Part shown: in pieces, positions 11,026 to 23,178 of the stretch
How positions within the stretch are numbered: position 1 is the first letter of the stretch
How the letters are laid out: each line of letters starts with the position of its first letter
From: Drosophila pseudoobscura
Lineage: Eukaryota > Arthropoda > Insecta > Diptera > Drosophilidae
DNA length: 64,000 nucleotides
Assembly (NCBI RefSeq): GCF_009870125.1
Contig: NC_046683.1
Span: 868,001-932,000, forward strand
Direction: 5' to 3'
Notes under the pieces: generated by a model
What the model was told of the DNA's origin: nothing
What the model saw: only the letters and a program-made list of their open reading frames with translations
Databases searched by the model: none
Made by a program: the position numbers and the translations under genes

Positions 11026-14000
11026 ATGGACGAACCCAATCCCATGCCCAGCACCTCGGTACCTACCACCCCACGGGGCCGGGGACGCGGACGGCCGCCA
11101 AAGCGTGAACAGCCGGCACAGCCCCCCGATACAGACCTGCAGAGTTTGCAAGATGCATCCGGTGTAGGTGGATCGGTGGTGCGCCCCTGTTCGCCCAACA
11201 CCATCCGCCGCAGCTCCCGCAAGCGGTTCTGCAAATTCGATGTGCGCGACGTGCTCTGCCTGCGCAAGGAACACAAGATCCAGATCGAGGGACGCATCGA
11301 CTCCAATGTGCCCGACACAGCAGCCGCAGCAGCCGCAGCAGCAGCAGCAACAGCAGCAACAGCAGCAGTAGTAGCTGTAGCACCACCTGCCACAGCCGCT
11401 GCTGCAGCCACGCTCCCTCCATCTGCCAATCGGCTGTTTTCGATGTTCCCGAGCACACGTCCACCGCCCAAACTGCCGCCGCCGCCACCTGTCCTGGGGA
11501 TCTTCGTCAAGCCGCGGAGCACACCCAGCCTGATTGTGGCCCAGCTAAACAGTGAACCGTCGTCCAGCTGTAATCCATCGACAGCCTCCACTGCCACAGT
11601 GACTGCAGCATCCGCATCAGCACCAGCCGCCCGCAGGGGACGGGGGCGCCCCAGGGCTAAGAATAAACTGGAGAAGGCAATCAGCCAAAGCCAAAGCTTA
11701 AGCTTCTCCGATTCGGATTCGACAGGTGCCTCCTCGGGGAGCACTGGAAGCAGGGGTGGCAGCACGGACAGCAACGAGACAACGGCTTCCAGGCGAAAGT
11801 GCAGGGTGACCCTAAAGCGATTGAACTTTGTGCAGCGCCAGGGATCGTGGGACTCGGGGGACTCATCGACCGTTCTGGGCGACACTGTTGTGGACGTGAG
11901 CAGCTCCTCGTCCTCCGCGCCCTCCTCTCCCGTTCTGCAGGACGACAACGCTTTCGATGAGCAGCCAAAGAGGGAACCGATGACCATGTCCGTGTCCATG
12001 CCCACAGCCGACGACGACGACGACGACGACTCCTCGGACTCTCAGATAATCTTCACGGAGATCGACACGGGCAAGGAAGTGCCGGCCCGAATGAAGGAGG
12101 AGAATCAGGAGGAGCCAAAGCTAAAGCTGGAGCTAAAGGTAGAGCCACAGATTGAGACAGAGATTGAGCAACAGGAAGAGCAGGAGCCTGAACAGGAGCA
12201 CGATCATGAAGTGCGTAATTTAATGATGGAGATCACTAATGGGTCGCGCAACCTCTGGTTCTTTGACGACGAGGAGGCAGACGAGGCGGAGACCTCTCCG
12301 GCCTCTCTGATGGCGATGCGTCGCAGCAAGCGAACTGCCAAAACGGAGGCAGACTGCAGCAGCAGCAGCAGCCACGTGGGCAAGACCCTCGAGGAGACAT
12401 TCGCCGAGATAGCAGCCGCAAGCAGCGAGCAGATCTTCCTCAAAGCAGAGTCGGACGAGGGCGAAGAGGAGGAGCACACGCTGATTGACTTGATAGAGGA
12501 GAGCCAAGAGGAGCAGGGAATCCAGGGGGAGTACGAGATGGTCATTGAGGAGGAGATGAAGGACGAAGTGCAAGTGAAAGTCATTGAGCTGGATGGGCTG
12601 GTCTTTACGGCGACGGAGTCCGAGTCGGAAGCCACTGCAGTAGAGGCTACCCTCATTTCGGAGCATCAGGACGATGCGGTCGCCACTGAAGTCACATTGA
12701 AAGAGTCCCCGGAGAAAAGCCCTAGAACCAGCACTATCGGCAGCACCAGCGCCAGCACCAGAGTCCTGCCAAAGGAGGAACCGCAGGCGATCATCCTTTT
12801 TGAAGTTGAGGCCGCGAAAGAGGATGCCACCACAGAGCAGTCCAACGTGAATGTGGATGTGCCACCAGATCCACAAGAACCAGATATACTCGAGGATGTG
12901 GTTGTCCCTAACCCAATCCCAATCCCAATGAAGGCCATGCCAGAGCCACAGCCAGAGATCTCATTACAAATCGAATCATCAAAGACACTGCCACAGTGGC
13001 CGCTGCAAGAGGAAAAGAATAAGGAGAAGGAAGTTGGTCTGCCAGAGGATACAATTCTAATAGAAATCGCAATGGAATCCATTTCAAAGCCAACACATGC
13101 AGCCAAGAGCCCAGCCGTAGAGGAGCCCCCAGCAGAAGAGGCACTAAAAGAAAATGAAAAGGTATCCCCCATCAAAGGGCCTGCCAAAGCAGATCAGAGC
13201 GCAGGAAGTCCAAGCAGCAGCAGCAGACACTCCTTCCATGCCAGTCTGAATCCGAGTCCCACTGCCACTCCCATTGCCATTCCCATTCCCGAGGGCACGC
13301 AAGCGTCGTCTGCCTCCGGCTTCGTCGGGTGCAATGTCATATTCCAGGCCCTGGATATTGCCAATGCCCAGCCGCTGCGCGAAGGTACGCACAAGAAGCT
13401 CAAGCTGGAGGCCAAGAAGGGGTCGCCCCCCATTCCATCGACTGGCGAAGAATGCCTGGAGTCGACGAACAACTCCCACAACCTCTTGAACGATATGAAG
13501 CCCCTTGCGAACGGGCACAACAGGGGGAGTAACGCCATTGGGCGACCCAGCTCCCGTAACGACGATCTGAAGGGCGAAGAGGAGTACTCCTCCTGCTCCG
13601 AGCAGGCCAAGCAGTCCAAGGAGGAGACCCCTGAATCGAGTGAAGGCAAGAAGGGGAGTGAGAGTGCTACAGCAAAGCCAAAGCGACGTCTCACCACCAC
13701 TTCCGAGCTGCCACATTCCGCTGCCGATGAAGAGGGGAAACACAAATCGAAACGAAAATTCCGCTGCTCGGCAGTCGCATCCTCCCCCTCTGCTTCACCC
13801 TCCGATTCCAGGAAAGACGAGGCCAAGAGAGAGTCTCCTGGTGCTTCACCAAAGAAGGGAAAACCGATGCCATCGCGACGCTTCACTACCATCGATCGGC
13901 CGTCGTCGAATGCAACTTCCAGCGGCGCCGCTTCCGGTGAATTCTCTAAATATGAGACAAGGAAACCATCACCTACGGCATCCAATGCATCCGTGAAACG

Positions 14001-17000
14001 ACGTCCCACTATTTCCGAGGGCTCGCTGTCCTCCTCCGTCGAATCGCTGGTCCAAAAAGACTCCAAGAAAGACGAGGGAAAGACAGAATCTGGGGAGACG
14101 CTATCTCCTGCCTCGAAGGCATCCATGAAGAGACGTCCCACTATTGGCGGCAGGTCCTCTTCTGCCTCCTCCTCGGTGGAGTCTCTGACACGAAAGACGG
14201 CAGCACCAGGAGGGACGCTTTCTCCTGCGAATCTCACCAAAAACATACGCAAGTCGCGCTCCTCCGGGGAATGGCTGGAACGAGCAGATTCCAGGAAAGA
14301 TAAGAGCGGCGCCGTCAACAGAACATCCCCCAGGCCACAGTCTCCGTCTCCTGCTCCGTCTCCTGCTCCGTCGCCCGCTCCGTCACCTGCTGCGTCTCCT
14401 GCTCCGGTTCCGATGGGACCCAAACAGGAGTCGCAGGGGAGGGCTATGCCATTGCGACGCCTCACAACCATCGATCGTCCGTCGTCGAGTGCCAATCCCA
14501 AAGGGGCACGCCCCTCCTTCGAGCAGCTGCTCGGCCAGGCCGACTCCTATGTGAATCCGCAGAAAAAGCGATGCCCCACCACTTCTGAGTGCTCCTCGCC
14601 CGCCTCCGGCGAGTCGGTTGCCCGAACCATACGATCGCGACGCTTCACAACCATCGATCGCACATCTTTAAATCACGGCTCCCCCTCTGACTCCAGGGAG
14701 ACGCAATCGAAGCCATCCTCCCCCCGAGAGCAGTCCCCATCGGACGGGGATGGGTCACGAGGCAAACTGGCAAAGAAGATCGACATAAGCCGCCTCCCCC
14801 TGATGGAACCTAGGACGAATCCCAGTGCAGCAGCCGTCGGAGCCATCACTCCGGAGCTGATAGAGGCATGTTTCAAAGATTTCGCTTCGGGGTCAGGCGA
14901 TGCTGGTGCTCCAGCAGAGAAACTTCCTCGAACAGAAGGGAAACTGCCACTGTCGCAGTCGCCTGCCGCCCACAAACAGGACACAGAACAGAAGACACCC
15001 TCACACTCGCACTCCCAGGATACTCGGGACGCCAGCAGGAGCATCAGCAGCAGTAGCAGCACTTCCTCCTCGAAGCCAGCCTCCAGGACGTCGTCTCCTG
15101 CGCATGAGCCAAAGATAAAGAAGATCAATGCCAGGCGCAAGATCATGCAGGAGCCGAGAATCGCAACACCGGAGCTGCAATCCTCAAACGCAAAGAAGGG
15201 CTCCCCCAGGACAGGATCGCCGGAACTTTTGCTGGAAAATTATTCCATGAATACCGAGAAAAATACCGATGGTATGGCACGTGGCAGAAACGACTCTCCA
15301 GCACAAAAAGCTGAAAAAGCAGAAAAGGTACCCATCCCAAAAAGAGGTACCCCCCAATCGAAGCAGGGATCGGGATTGGGATCCCCGATGTTGTTGGATC
15401 AGCATCACCGGATGATAACCATTTGTGCAGAGCCTGTGCCTGTGCCTGTGCTCGTGCCTGTGCCTGTCCTGGCTGCTGGTGTTGCGGCTGCTTCCCCCTT
15501 GAGAAATGCCGATCCACGAGTCAGGAATGCCTCTCCCGCGGACCCCATACCCATACCCATACCCATACCCACAGCCACACCCATGTTCATGCCTATCCCC
15601 CGAGATAGGGCGCTTCCCAAGAAAGCGGTGCCCTCGGTTACGACTCCTCCCTCAAAGCAGGCGGTCCCGACACCGAAGAAACCCAGGGCCCCGAAGGCGG
15701 GAGCCAAGAGGGCAGAAGAGTCGCCAGAACCCAGTAGCAGCAGGAAGCGTAGGCCAACGGCAACCACCAAGGCCACCGATGATGTTCAGGCTATGCAGCA
15801 GGTGACCACTCTGGCCCTGCCCTTGCAGACACAAACGGAGGCCATGGACTCAGAATCCACGGAATCATCGGTTGGCAAGGGCAAACGCTGGGATGTGCAG
15901 CCCCCGGCTTCAGCTGCAGCTACAGCTTCAACTGCAACGCCAATTGAAGCGCTGCCTGCATCCACATATGCTGCCCCGCCATCAGCTCCTGCCGCTGAGG
16001 TGGAGCCGCCCGATACGCTCAAGGACATAGTGAAATTTATCGAGGATGGGGTGAATCTCCTGAAGCGGAACTACAAACACGATGAGGACGAGGATCAGCC
16101 AGATGAACCCCCGAAGCTGCAGCAGGAGATGCAGGACCCAATGCCCAGCGTCAGCAGCATGGAGACGCCTTCAGTCACACGCTCGCCCTCGCCCTCGCCC
16201 TCGCTCTTGCCCTTGCCAGTTGGCAGCGCCAGCGCCAGCCCCAGCGCCAGCGTCAACTCCAGGGCCAATTCAACAGGAGAGAACTCCTCCCCTGTGCAGC
16301 TACAGCTGCTCCAGGGCTCCAATGAAGATGTGAGCGCTGGAGGCGTGCGACGCTCGCACCGTATTAAACAGAAGCCGCAGGGGCCGAAGGCTAGCCAGGG
16401 CAGGGGCGTGGCCAGCAGTGCGCCCCCCATCAGCATGGAGGACCAGATGGCGGAGCTGGCCAACACGGAGTCCCAAAACGAGCAGTTCCTGCGCAGCGAG
16501 GGCCTACTCACGTTCCAGCAGCTGCGCGAGAACTACTACCGATGCGCGCGGCAGGTGAGCCAGGAGAACGCGGAAATGCAGTGCGACTGCTTCCTCACGG
16601 GCGACGAGGAGGCCCAGGGGCATCTGTGCTGCGGTGCGGGCTGCATCAACCGGATGCTGATGATCGAGTGCGGCCCGCTGTGCACCAACGGGGATCGGTG
16701 CACGAACAAGCGCTTCCAGCTGCACCAGTGCTGGCCCTGCCGCGTCTTCCGCACCGAGAAGAAGGGCTGCGGCATCACCGCGGAGCTGCAGATACCCGCC
16801 GGGGAGTTCATCATGGAGTACGTGGGCGAGGTCATCGACAGCGAGGAGTTCGAGCGACGCCAGCATCGGTACTCAAAGGACCGCAACCGGCACTACTACT
16901 TCATGGCGCTGCGGGGCGAGGCGATCATCGATGCCACCATGCGGGGCAACATCTCGCGGTACATCAACCACAGCTGCGACCCGAACGCGGAGACCCAGAA

Positions 17001-20000
17001 GTGGACCGTCAACGGAGAGCTGCGCATCGGCTTCTTCAGCCTGAAGAACATCCTGCCGGGCGAGGAGATCACCTTCGACTACCAGTACCAGCGGTACGGC
17101 CGAGACGCCCAGCGCTGCTACTGCGAGGCGGCCAACTGCCGCGGCTGGATCGGCACCGAACCAGAGTCGGACGAGGGCGAGCAAAAGAACGAGAACAACT
17201 CGGAGCCGGCACTGGCGACGGAGGACACGGACAGCGGAGGAGAGGCAGAGTCCGAGGCGGAGGGACCAGAGCAGAGCAAGAGCAAGGGCAGAGCAAAGAC
17301 CACTAGCAGTTCCAAGTTCAAAGTGAAGCTGCCTGCTGTGGGCTCCAAGGAGCAGCGCAAGAAGCGGGAGACGGCGGCCAAAGCCAAGGAGCGGGAGCGC
17401 GAGTTCAAGGCCGGACGCTGGCTGAAGCCTACACCTGGCGGAAGCTCCTCTGCAGAGAAGAAGGCAAAGCCGAAGGTCAACAAATTCCATCCCATGCTCG
17501 AGGATCCAGACGTGCTGGAGCAGCTCTCGCTGCTCAGCCGCAGCGGCTTGAAGAACCAGCTGGACACGCTCCGCATCTCGCGGATCATGGTGCGCGCCAA
17601 GCTCCTGACGACCCGCATCCAGCTGCTGCAGGTGCTTACCCGCGGTGAGCTGCCCTGCCGCCGGCTCTTCCTGGACTATCACGGCCTGCGGCTGCTGCAC
17701 GCGTGGATCAGCGAGAACGGGAACGAGCAGCAGTTGCGGACAGCGCTCCTGGATGCCCTCGAGGCGCTGCCCATACCGAACCGGACGATGCTGAACGAGA
17801 GCCGCGTCTACCAGAGCGTTCAACAGTGGAGCGCGGGTCTGACCGGGCAGCAGTCGCAGCTGCGGAGTCCGGAGCAGTCGGCCCTGCGCAAGCGGATGCA
17901 GGGACTGATCAGCAAGTGGAGCAACCTACCGGAGATCTTCCGCATCCCGAAGCGGGAGCGCATCGAGCAGATGAAGGAGCACGAGCGCGAGGCGGATCGC
18001 ACTGGTGAACGACCCACCGAGAAGCATGTGGCCAGCCACCATTTGACTGCCGCCTCCGCCCTGGAGGACTCGGCTCGCGACAGCAGCACCGACCGCTACC
18101 GTCAGGACCGCTTCCGCCGGGACACGATCGGCAGTCGCAACAGCAGCCAGCATCAGAAGCCGCCCATGAGTCGCATGAGCGGCAACAACACCATCTGCAC
18201 CATCACCACACAGCCGAAGGGCAGCAATCCCTCGGAAGGACAGCCCCGCACGGAGATGCGACGTCGCCCAGACAACAGTGGACCCACAGTGGAGCCTCGT
18301 CGTGGCGGTGCCCCGTTGTCCAAGGAACTGCGACGATCCCTATTCGAGAGAAAGGTATGTATTAGAGCTCTGCATGAACAGGCAACCGAGAAATGGAAGT
18401 TCAACAGAAAAGAGGTTGTTGACAGAGGAGATTCCGGATACCTGATACCGGATACCGGATACCGGAAACGATGATAAAGTACTGGAGGAATATCCATGGC
18501 AATATTTTAAAAATAAATCTTTTAATCTCGTGTACAGGTGGCCCAGGATGAGGCCGAGAAGCGTGTATGCAGCGAGGACTGGCGCGAGCACGAGCTGCGC
18601 TGCGAATACTTTGGGGCGGACATCAATACGGACCCCAAAATGCTGCCCTTCTCCCACAACACGGAGACCGGCGAGTGGTTCAACTCGGAGGATGCCCCCG
18701 TGATGGCGCCCCTGCGCACAGACCTGGCCCTGGCTCCGTCGCCGGAGATTAGCGAGCAGGACATGATGCCCGCGGAGTACAAGCTGCCGGCTAGCGTGGA
18801 TCCGTTGCCGCCCTCCTGGCACTGGAGCCGCACCATGGACGGAGACATCTTCTACTACAATCTGCGCGATCGCATACCGCAGTGGCTGCCGCCCAGCCCC
18901 GAGCAGCGCCTCCAGACGCTGCTGGAAGAGGAGCCGCAGCAGCCGCTGCAAGAGCTCGATCCGGCGCTGCTAGCCGAGGAGCTGATATCGGTGGACCCGG
19001 ACTACGTGGGCTCGCTCTCAAGCAAGTCGCTGGCGCAGCATATCGAGACGAAGGTGCGGGAGCGCCGCGAGATACGCCACAAGAAACTGTGCTCCGTGCG
19101 CGTAATCAGCCCCCGTCGGGACGAGGACCGGCTCTACAACCAGCTGGAGTCACGCAAATACAAAGAGAATAAGGAGAAGATACGCCGCCGCAAGGAGATC
19201 TACCGTCGGCAGCGCGCCAGCGCGGACACCGTAGCCGTCAGCTCCGAAGCGAGCACAGATGCGGAGGCCTGGTCCACTCCTCGGTATCTGTACTCCTCGG
19301 ACGAAGACACGGACACGGCCCATGCTCCACCCTTGGAGGGCATCATCTATGGCTTTAATGGATCGGCTGGGGCATTGTTTGCCACCTCAAAGGTGGATGA
19401 ACTCGAGGCGGAGCTCGATCTGGAGCCCAGCACCAGCGCCTATGCCCTGGCGTGTCTGAACAAACCCCAGCAGATCCCCACGCTGGTCACAGGCGGCAAC
19501 GGGGGTGCCATCAAGCGAAAGTTGCCACCGCTGCCACCGCACACGCCGGAAAAGCCGGCTGGAGCCTTGCCAGAGAGAAAGAGTCGCAGCCATGACCGAC
19601 GCGCGCCCAAGCGGAAAATGTATGCAAACATCTTGGTCCATTGATTTGTTCATTGATTTCATTCCATTGCATTTTCTTGCCCTTAGGTTACTGAATAGCT
19701 CAAAAAGTGGAAGAGATTCGGTTGTGAAATTCCGCTTCGAAATAAGCGGACATGTGGCCGACTTTCTGCGTCCATTCCGCAAAGATAGCTGCCAGATGGG
19801 TCGCATCACCAGCGATGCGGCCTACAAGTTCCTGATTAAGCGGGTAAGAAAATGGTATTTCCATTAAGACTTGCCCAAAGGCTTTAACCCTTCCTTCTTC
19901 AGCTGACGGAGCATATCATCACGAAGGAGATGCGCTACTGCGAAATGAGCGGACATCCTTTGATCTGCAACGATTCGGTCAAGCACAAGTCGCACGAATT

Positions 20001-20067
20001 CATTAACCAGTACATGCTGAAGAAGGGCCGCGTGTACGTCATGCCCGCAGACGAGGCCCTCCTCTAA
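11026..20067 (+). CDS. Set2: Set2 histone H3 lysine-36 methyltransferase
   Basis: Trimethylates H3K36 behind elongating RNA polymerase II. Exons 11026-18354, 18538-19619, 19687-19843, 19903-20067; phases agree; 2,910 residues, longer than my recollection of the D. melanogaster protein (about 2,300). N-terminal AT-hooks at residues 17-27 (RGRGRGRPPKR) and about 203-210. Then a very long disordered region: poly-Ala near 100, acidic tracts at 330-530, seven RRxT-type repeats at about 885-1220, and PAPSP repeats near 1106. AWS domain from 1852, SET to about 2018 with the cofactor/catalytic motif NHSCDPN near 1981, post-SET Cys cluster 2031-2043, WW domain 2531-2563, and C-terminal SRI domain (about 2808-2910) that binds the phosphorylated polymerase tail. 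I start at ATG 11026; no upstream in-frame ATG precedes it in the exon. Skipping the first splice gives a stop after 40 more codons, removing WW and SRI. Confidence 0.95.
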
Positions 20068-21119
20068 AATGGCCCCAAAACACGCCCCAAAAACGCCAAA
20101 AACAAATGTCTCCACTCTTCCTGATCTGTTCGTTCCATACGTTCGATGATTCATTTAGCTGTAAGAATAGATTGTTTTTTATTTCCGTATAGCAAATCTC
20201 TCTCCTACCCATTATCAAAAGGGTAAGGGCTCGTTCGTTCATCTGAATAGAAAAAGGAACGGGAACAGGAACAGGAATCGACGATGGATGGCACGCGCAC
20301 CCCTCGCGAATCACATACACATACAAATGAAGTACACATTATAATAATAGAAGAATATAAGAATAGACGAAAACAAGTATTGATTTGATTTCAAGTTACA
20401 AAACAAAATGAAGTCTAGTCCGTAAGTAAATGGCGATAAATGGAGTCCGGAGGCAAACGAAACGTTCAATCTGTGAAGATCTTTGTAAGAAAGATGTATC
20501 TAACATATACATATACATATACATATATGCATCCTATAACCTATGTCAATCCAGAGGTTAAGTTCAGTTTATCGTTAACGTATCCCATCCTTTGTATATC
20601 CAAGCGAAAGAAAGCTCAAGTTCAGTAAAGTCTCAGTAAGAAAATCATTGTATTCAGGAGGTGTCTGTTTTTGTGTTTCACGGTCACGAGGGCCAAATGG
20701 ACACCCGATTACCGATTAGTAGAAATCATAGCTCGCAAATAACTCTTCGCTCAAGCGATTTTTTCACTTCTCTTTTGTTCCTGTTCTTCACTGAGCATCT
20801 TGCCGCGAGCAAACGAACAAAGTGTATTTTGCGTATGTATGCGTGCTTGCACGTGTGATGCTTATGGCAACTATTAATTTTTGTGAATTCTATAAGGTTT
20901 GACTATTGGAGCTTAAAATGAATCGTGAAAAGCAAAACGAAAATGTTCGTTTGCCAATTTTGCAAAGAAATATACATATTACAATACAATAGCCCAAAAG
21001 ATGCGGAAAACATGAAATAAACATATACACGAAAAAAAACTAAACACTTTACTCAGACACTTTTTTGGTTCTGCTCATCTAAAGATACTTTTGCTGTGAG
21101 CGCTTGACCAGTGTCTCTC
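20068..21119. other. Set2 3' UTR and spacer
   Basis: Contains no coding sequence that I can support. An ATACAT repeat lies at 20505-20530 and AT-rich DNA follows, with AATAAACAT near 21015 as a candidate late poly(A) signal. The boundary with the Helitron relic is approximate. Confidence 0.5.
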
Positions 21120-22140
21120 TAAGTTGTTATTGTGAGACACGATCGTGTGTCGGGCTCACCCGAAAACCCGAAACACGAGGGGGAACGTTGTGAGTTGCTG
21201 CGGAGACCGCAACTCTACAGCTATACCCGATACTAAGTCAGTATGGCTCTCCTCCGGCAGACGCCGCTAATATTAAACGACACGACAAAGAGTGCGTGCG
21301 AGAGAGACAGAAAATCAGTCTGAGCGTGACGATATACGTCGGGCGCTGCGTAGCCACTGCAAATTGATTTGTTCCTTTTGGCTATAAAAATGATCTGATC
21401 TGATCTGATCCAGATTCAGCAATCTGATAGATATGGTCATTCATTATCTATGATTCTGCGTTTTTAGTTTTCTCAAATCTGCAATATTGTGGATGCAACA
21501 GATTTTCGTCCTTTGTGGGGGCGGTAGGGGGTGGGGCGAAATTTTGAGATATACGTTTTATAGTGATATCTTAAAGGAGTGTGTGTACCAAATTTGGTTA
21601 TTCTAGCCTTAATAGTCTCTGAGATCTGTGGATGCATCAGATTTTCGTCCTTTGCGGGGGCGGAAGGGGGTGTGGCGAAATTTTGACACAAAATGGTCAA
21701 GGTCCGATATCACAGGAGTGTGGATACCAAATTTGGTTGCTCTGGCTCTTATAGGCTCTGAGATCCTTGAACTCATATTTTGCAATTGGCATCGTCGAAA
21801 TTGTGGATTCCACAGATTTTCGCCCTTTGTGGGGGCGGAAGTGGGCGGGGCAAAGTTTTGAAATATTCTTGTAGCAGTGACATATCACAGAAGTCTGGAT
21901 CCAAAACATCGTTGCTCTGGCTCTTATAGTCTTTGAGCATTAGGCGCTGAAGGGGACGGACAGACGGACGGACAGACAGACGGACAGACAGACATGGCTC
22001 AATCGACTCGGCTATTGATGCTGATCAAGAATATATATACTTTATGGGGTCGGAAACGATTCCTTCTGGACGTTACACACATCCACTTTTACCACAAATC
22101 TAATATACCCCAATACACATTTTGAGTATCGAGTATAAAA
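21120..22140 (-). mobile_element. DINE-1/INE-1 (SGM)-type Helitron relic
   Basis: The right part holds the sequence common to Drosophila DINE-1 elements in reverse orientation: tandem GACGGACAGACG units at 21955-21990, ATTGATGCTGATCAAGAATA at about 22013, TTTATGGGGTCGGAAACG, and a TATACTCGATACTC end near 22135. To the left are three tandem copies of a 140-175 bp block containing CAGATTTTCGTCCTTTGTGG (about 21500, 21639, 21815), as in obscura-group copies. No Rep/helicase protein is encoded, so it is non-autonomous. Ends are approximate. Confidence 0.75.
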
Positions 22141-22493
22141 AGTGTTCTGCTCAGTGAGAGACCGTGTCGTCGTGGTCTTTTTCGGTTTTGTCAGTGACGA
22201 GACAGCAAAGGGAAAAAGTGTTGACCGTCGTTTGCGAGCTATGGTAGAAATACTTACGATTCCTGCAGATCTTCCTCCAACATTTGGACGGGGTGGGAAA
22301 GATTTAATCCAATCTCCGATTATGTTACGGAATGGCCCATTCTTAGGTCTAAGTCGCTTTGGTGCGTTCGCTTGTGGATGTCTGCTGAATGCATACTGCT
22401 GAAACGCATGGAATAAGTGCACTATTGGAATTGGAGTGCTTGATAAGTGATTAAGTAAAAAGGAGTAAAGTAAAAAGTTAGAACGGAAAACTA

Positions 22494-22565
22494 TTCCCAT
22501 ACCGGGAATTGAACCCGGGCCTTCCGGGTGAGAGCCGGATATCCTAACCACTAGACAATATGGGA
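22494..22565 (-). tRNA. tRNA-Glu (anticodon CTC)
   Basis: Cloverleaf of 72 nt on the minus strand. The 7 bp acceptor stem is perfect (TCCCATA with TATGGGA), the A box is TCTAGTGGTTAGGATA-like, the anticodon arm is TCCGG-CTCTCAC-CCGGA, and the B box is GGTTCAATTCC. A T-run (TTTT, plus-strand AAAA at 22487-22490) follows as the Pol III terminator. It is intronless and looks functional. Confidence 0.96.
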
Positions 22566-23178
22566 GTTGGTACAATTGGCAGCCAAAAACTGTTTTAAAT
22601 CTGTTCTTGAAGGATATCACAAACGATCTGTTGTTTAAAATTCGATATAACGTTTTTGATATAATAACGGCAAAGGATACATAATCTATATATCTTATAT
22701 AATCTACTATGTCTACGAATCTGCACGGATATCAAATATTGAGTGCATGAAGGACGAGAGTGTAATCGAACAATTGTTCGACTCAAGGACTCATGTTCTA
22801 ACTGGGAGGAGATTTCACTGAAACTGGAGAAACTAATGGAATTCCGGAGATTAGGCACTCCAAAATAAAGGAGTTCTTCTTCCTCGGCATTCGGCATTCG
22901 CAATGATTGGGACAGCAGAGCTCATCTCAAAATCGCAACATTTAAATTCATTAAAAGCCTAAATATAAGCCCACTAACCGGTGCAAAAGATGCCCGAGGC
23001 CTTGTGAGACAAATAATCCAAAGTCTTTCAGGTAAATCCAACTTGGGAAATAAATTTTGTGTTTGTTTATTCGTTGAATAAGTTAAGGTCTTAAGAGGGG
23101 CACAACTGGGACCAGAATACAAGTAAAAGTACATTACGACTGAGTCGTCGGATCATCTGATCATCTCGGATGCAGATC
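22566..23178. other. Spacer between tRNA-Glu and the LysRS 3' end
   Basis: AT-rich, no coding region recognised. The right 150 bp or so is expected to be the LysRS 3' untranslated region; on the minus strand a TTTATTC-type sequence near 23060 and AATAAAT-like sequence near 23050 could be the poly(A) signal. Confidence 0.45.

Noticed and set aside
10959-17823. Long minus-strand open frames (up to 435 codons) under Set2
   Set aside because: Antisense shadows of the low-complexity and GC-rich Set2 exon; no domains.
22142-22402. 86-codon plus-strand open frame beside the tRNA-Glu
   Set aside because: It starts at the end of the Helitron relic, with no homology recognised and no splice sites.
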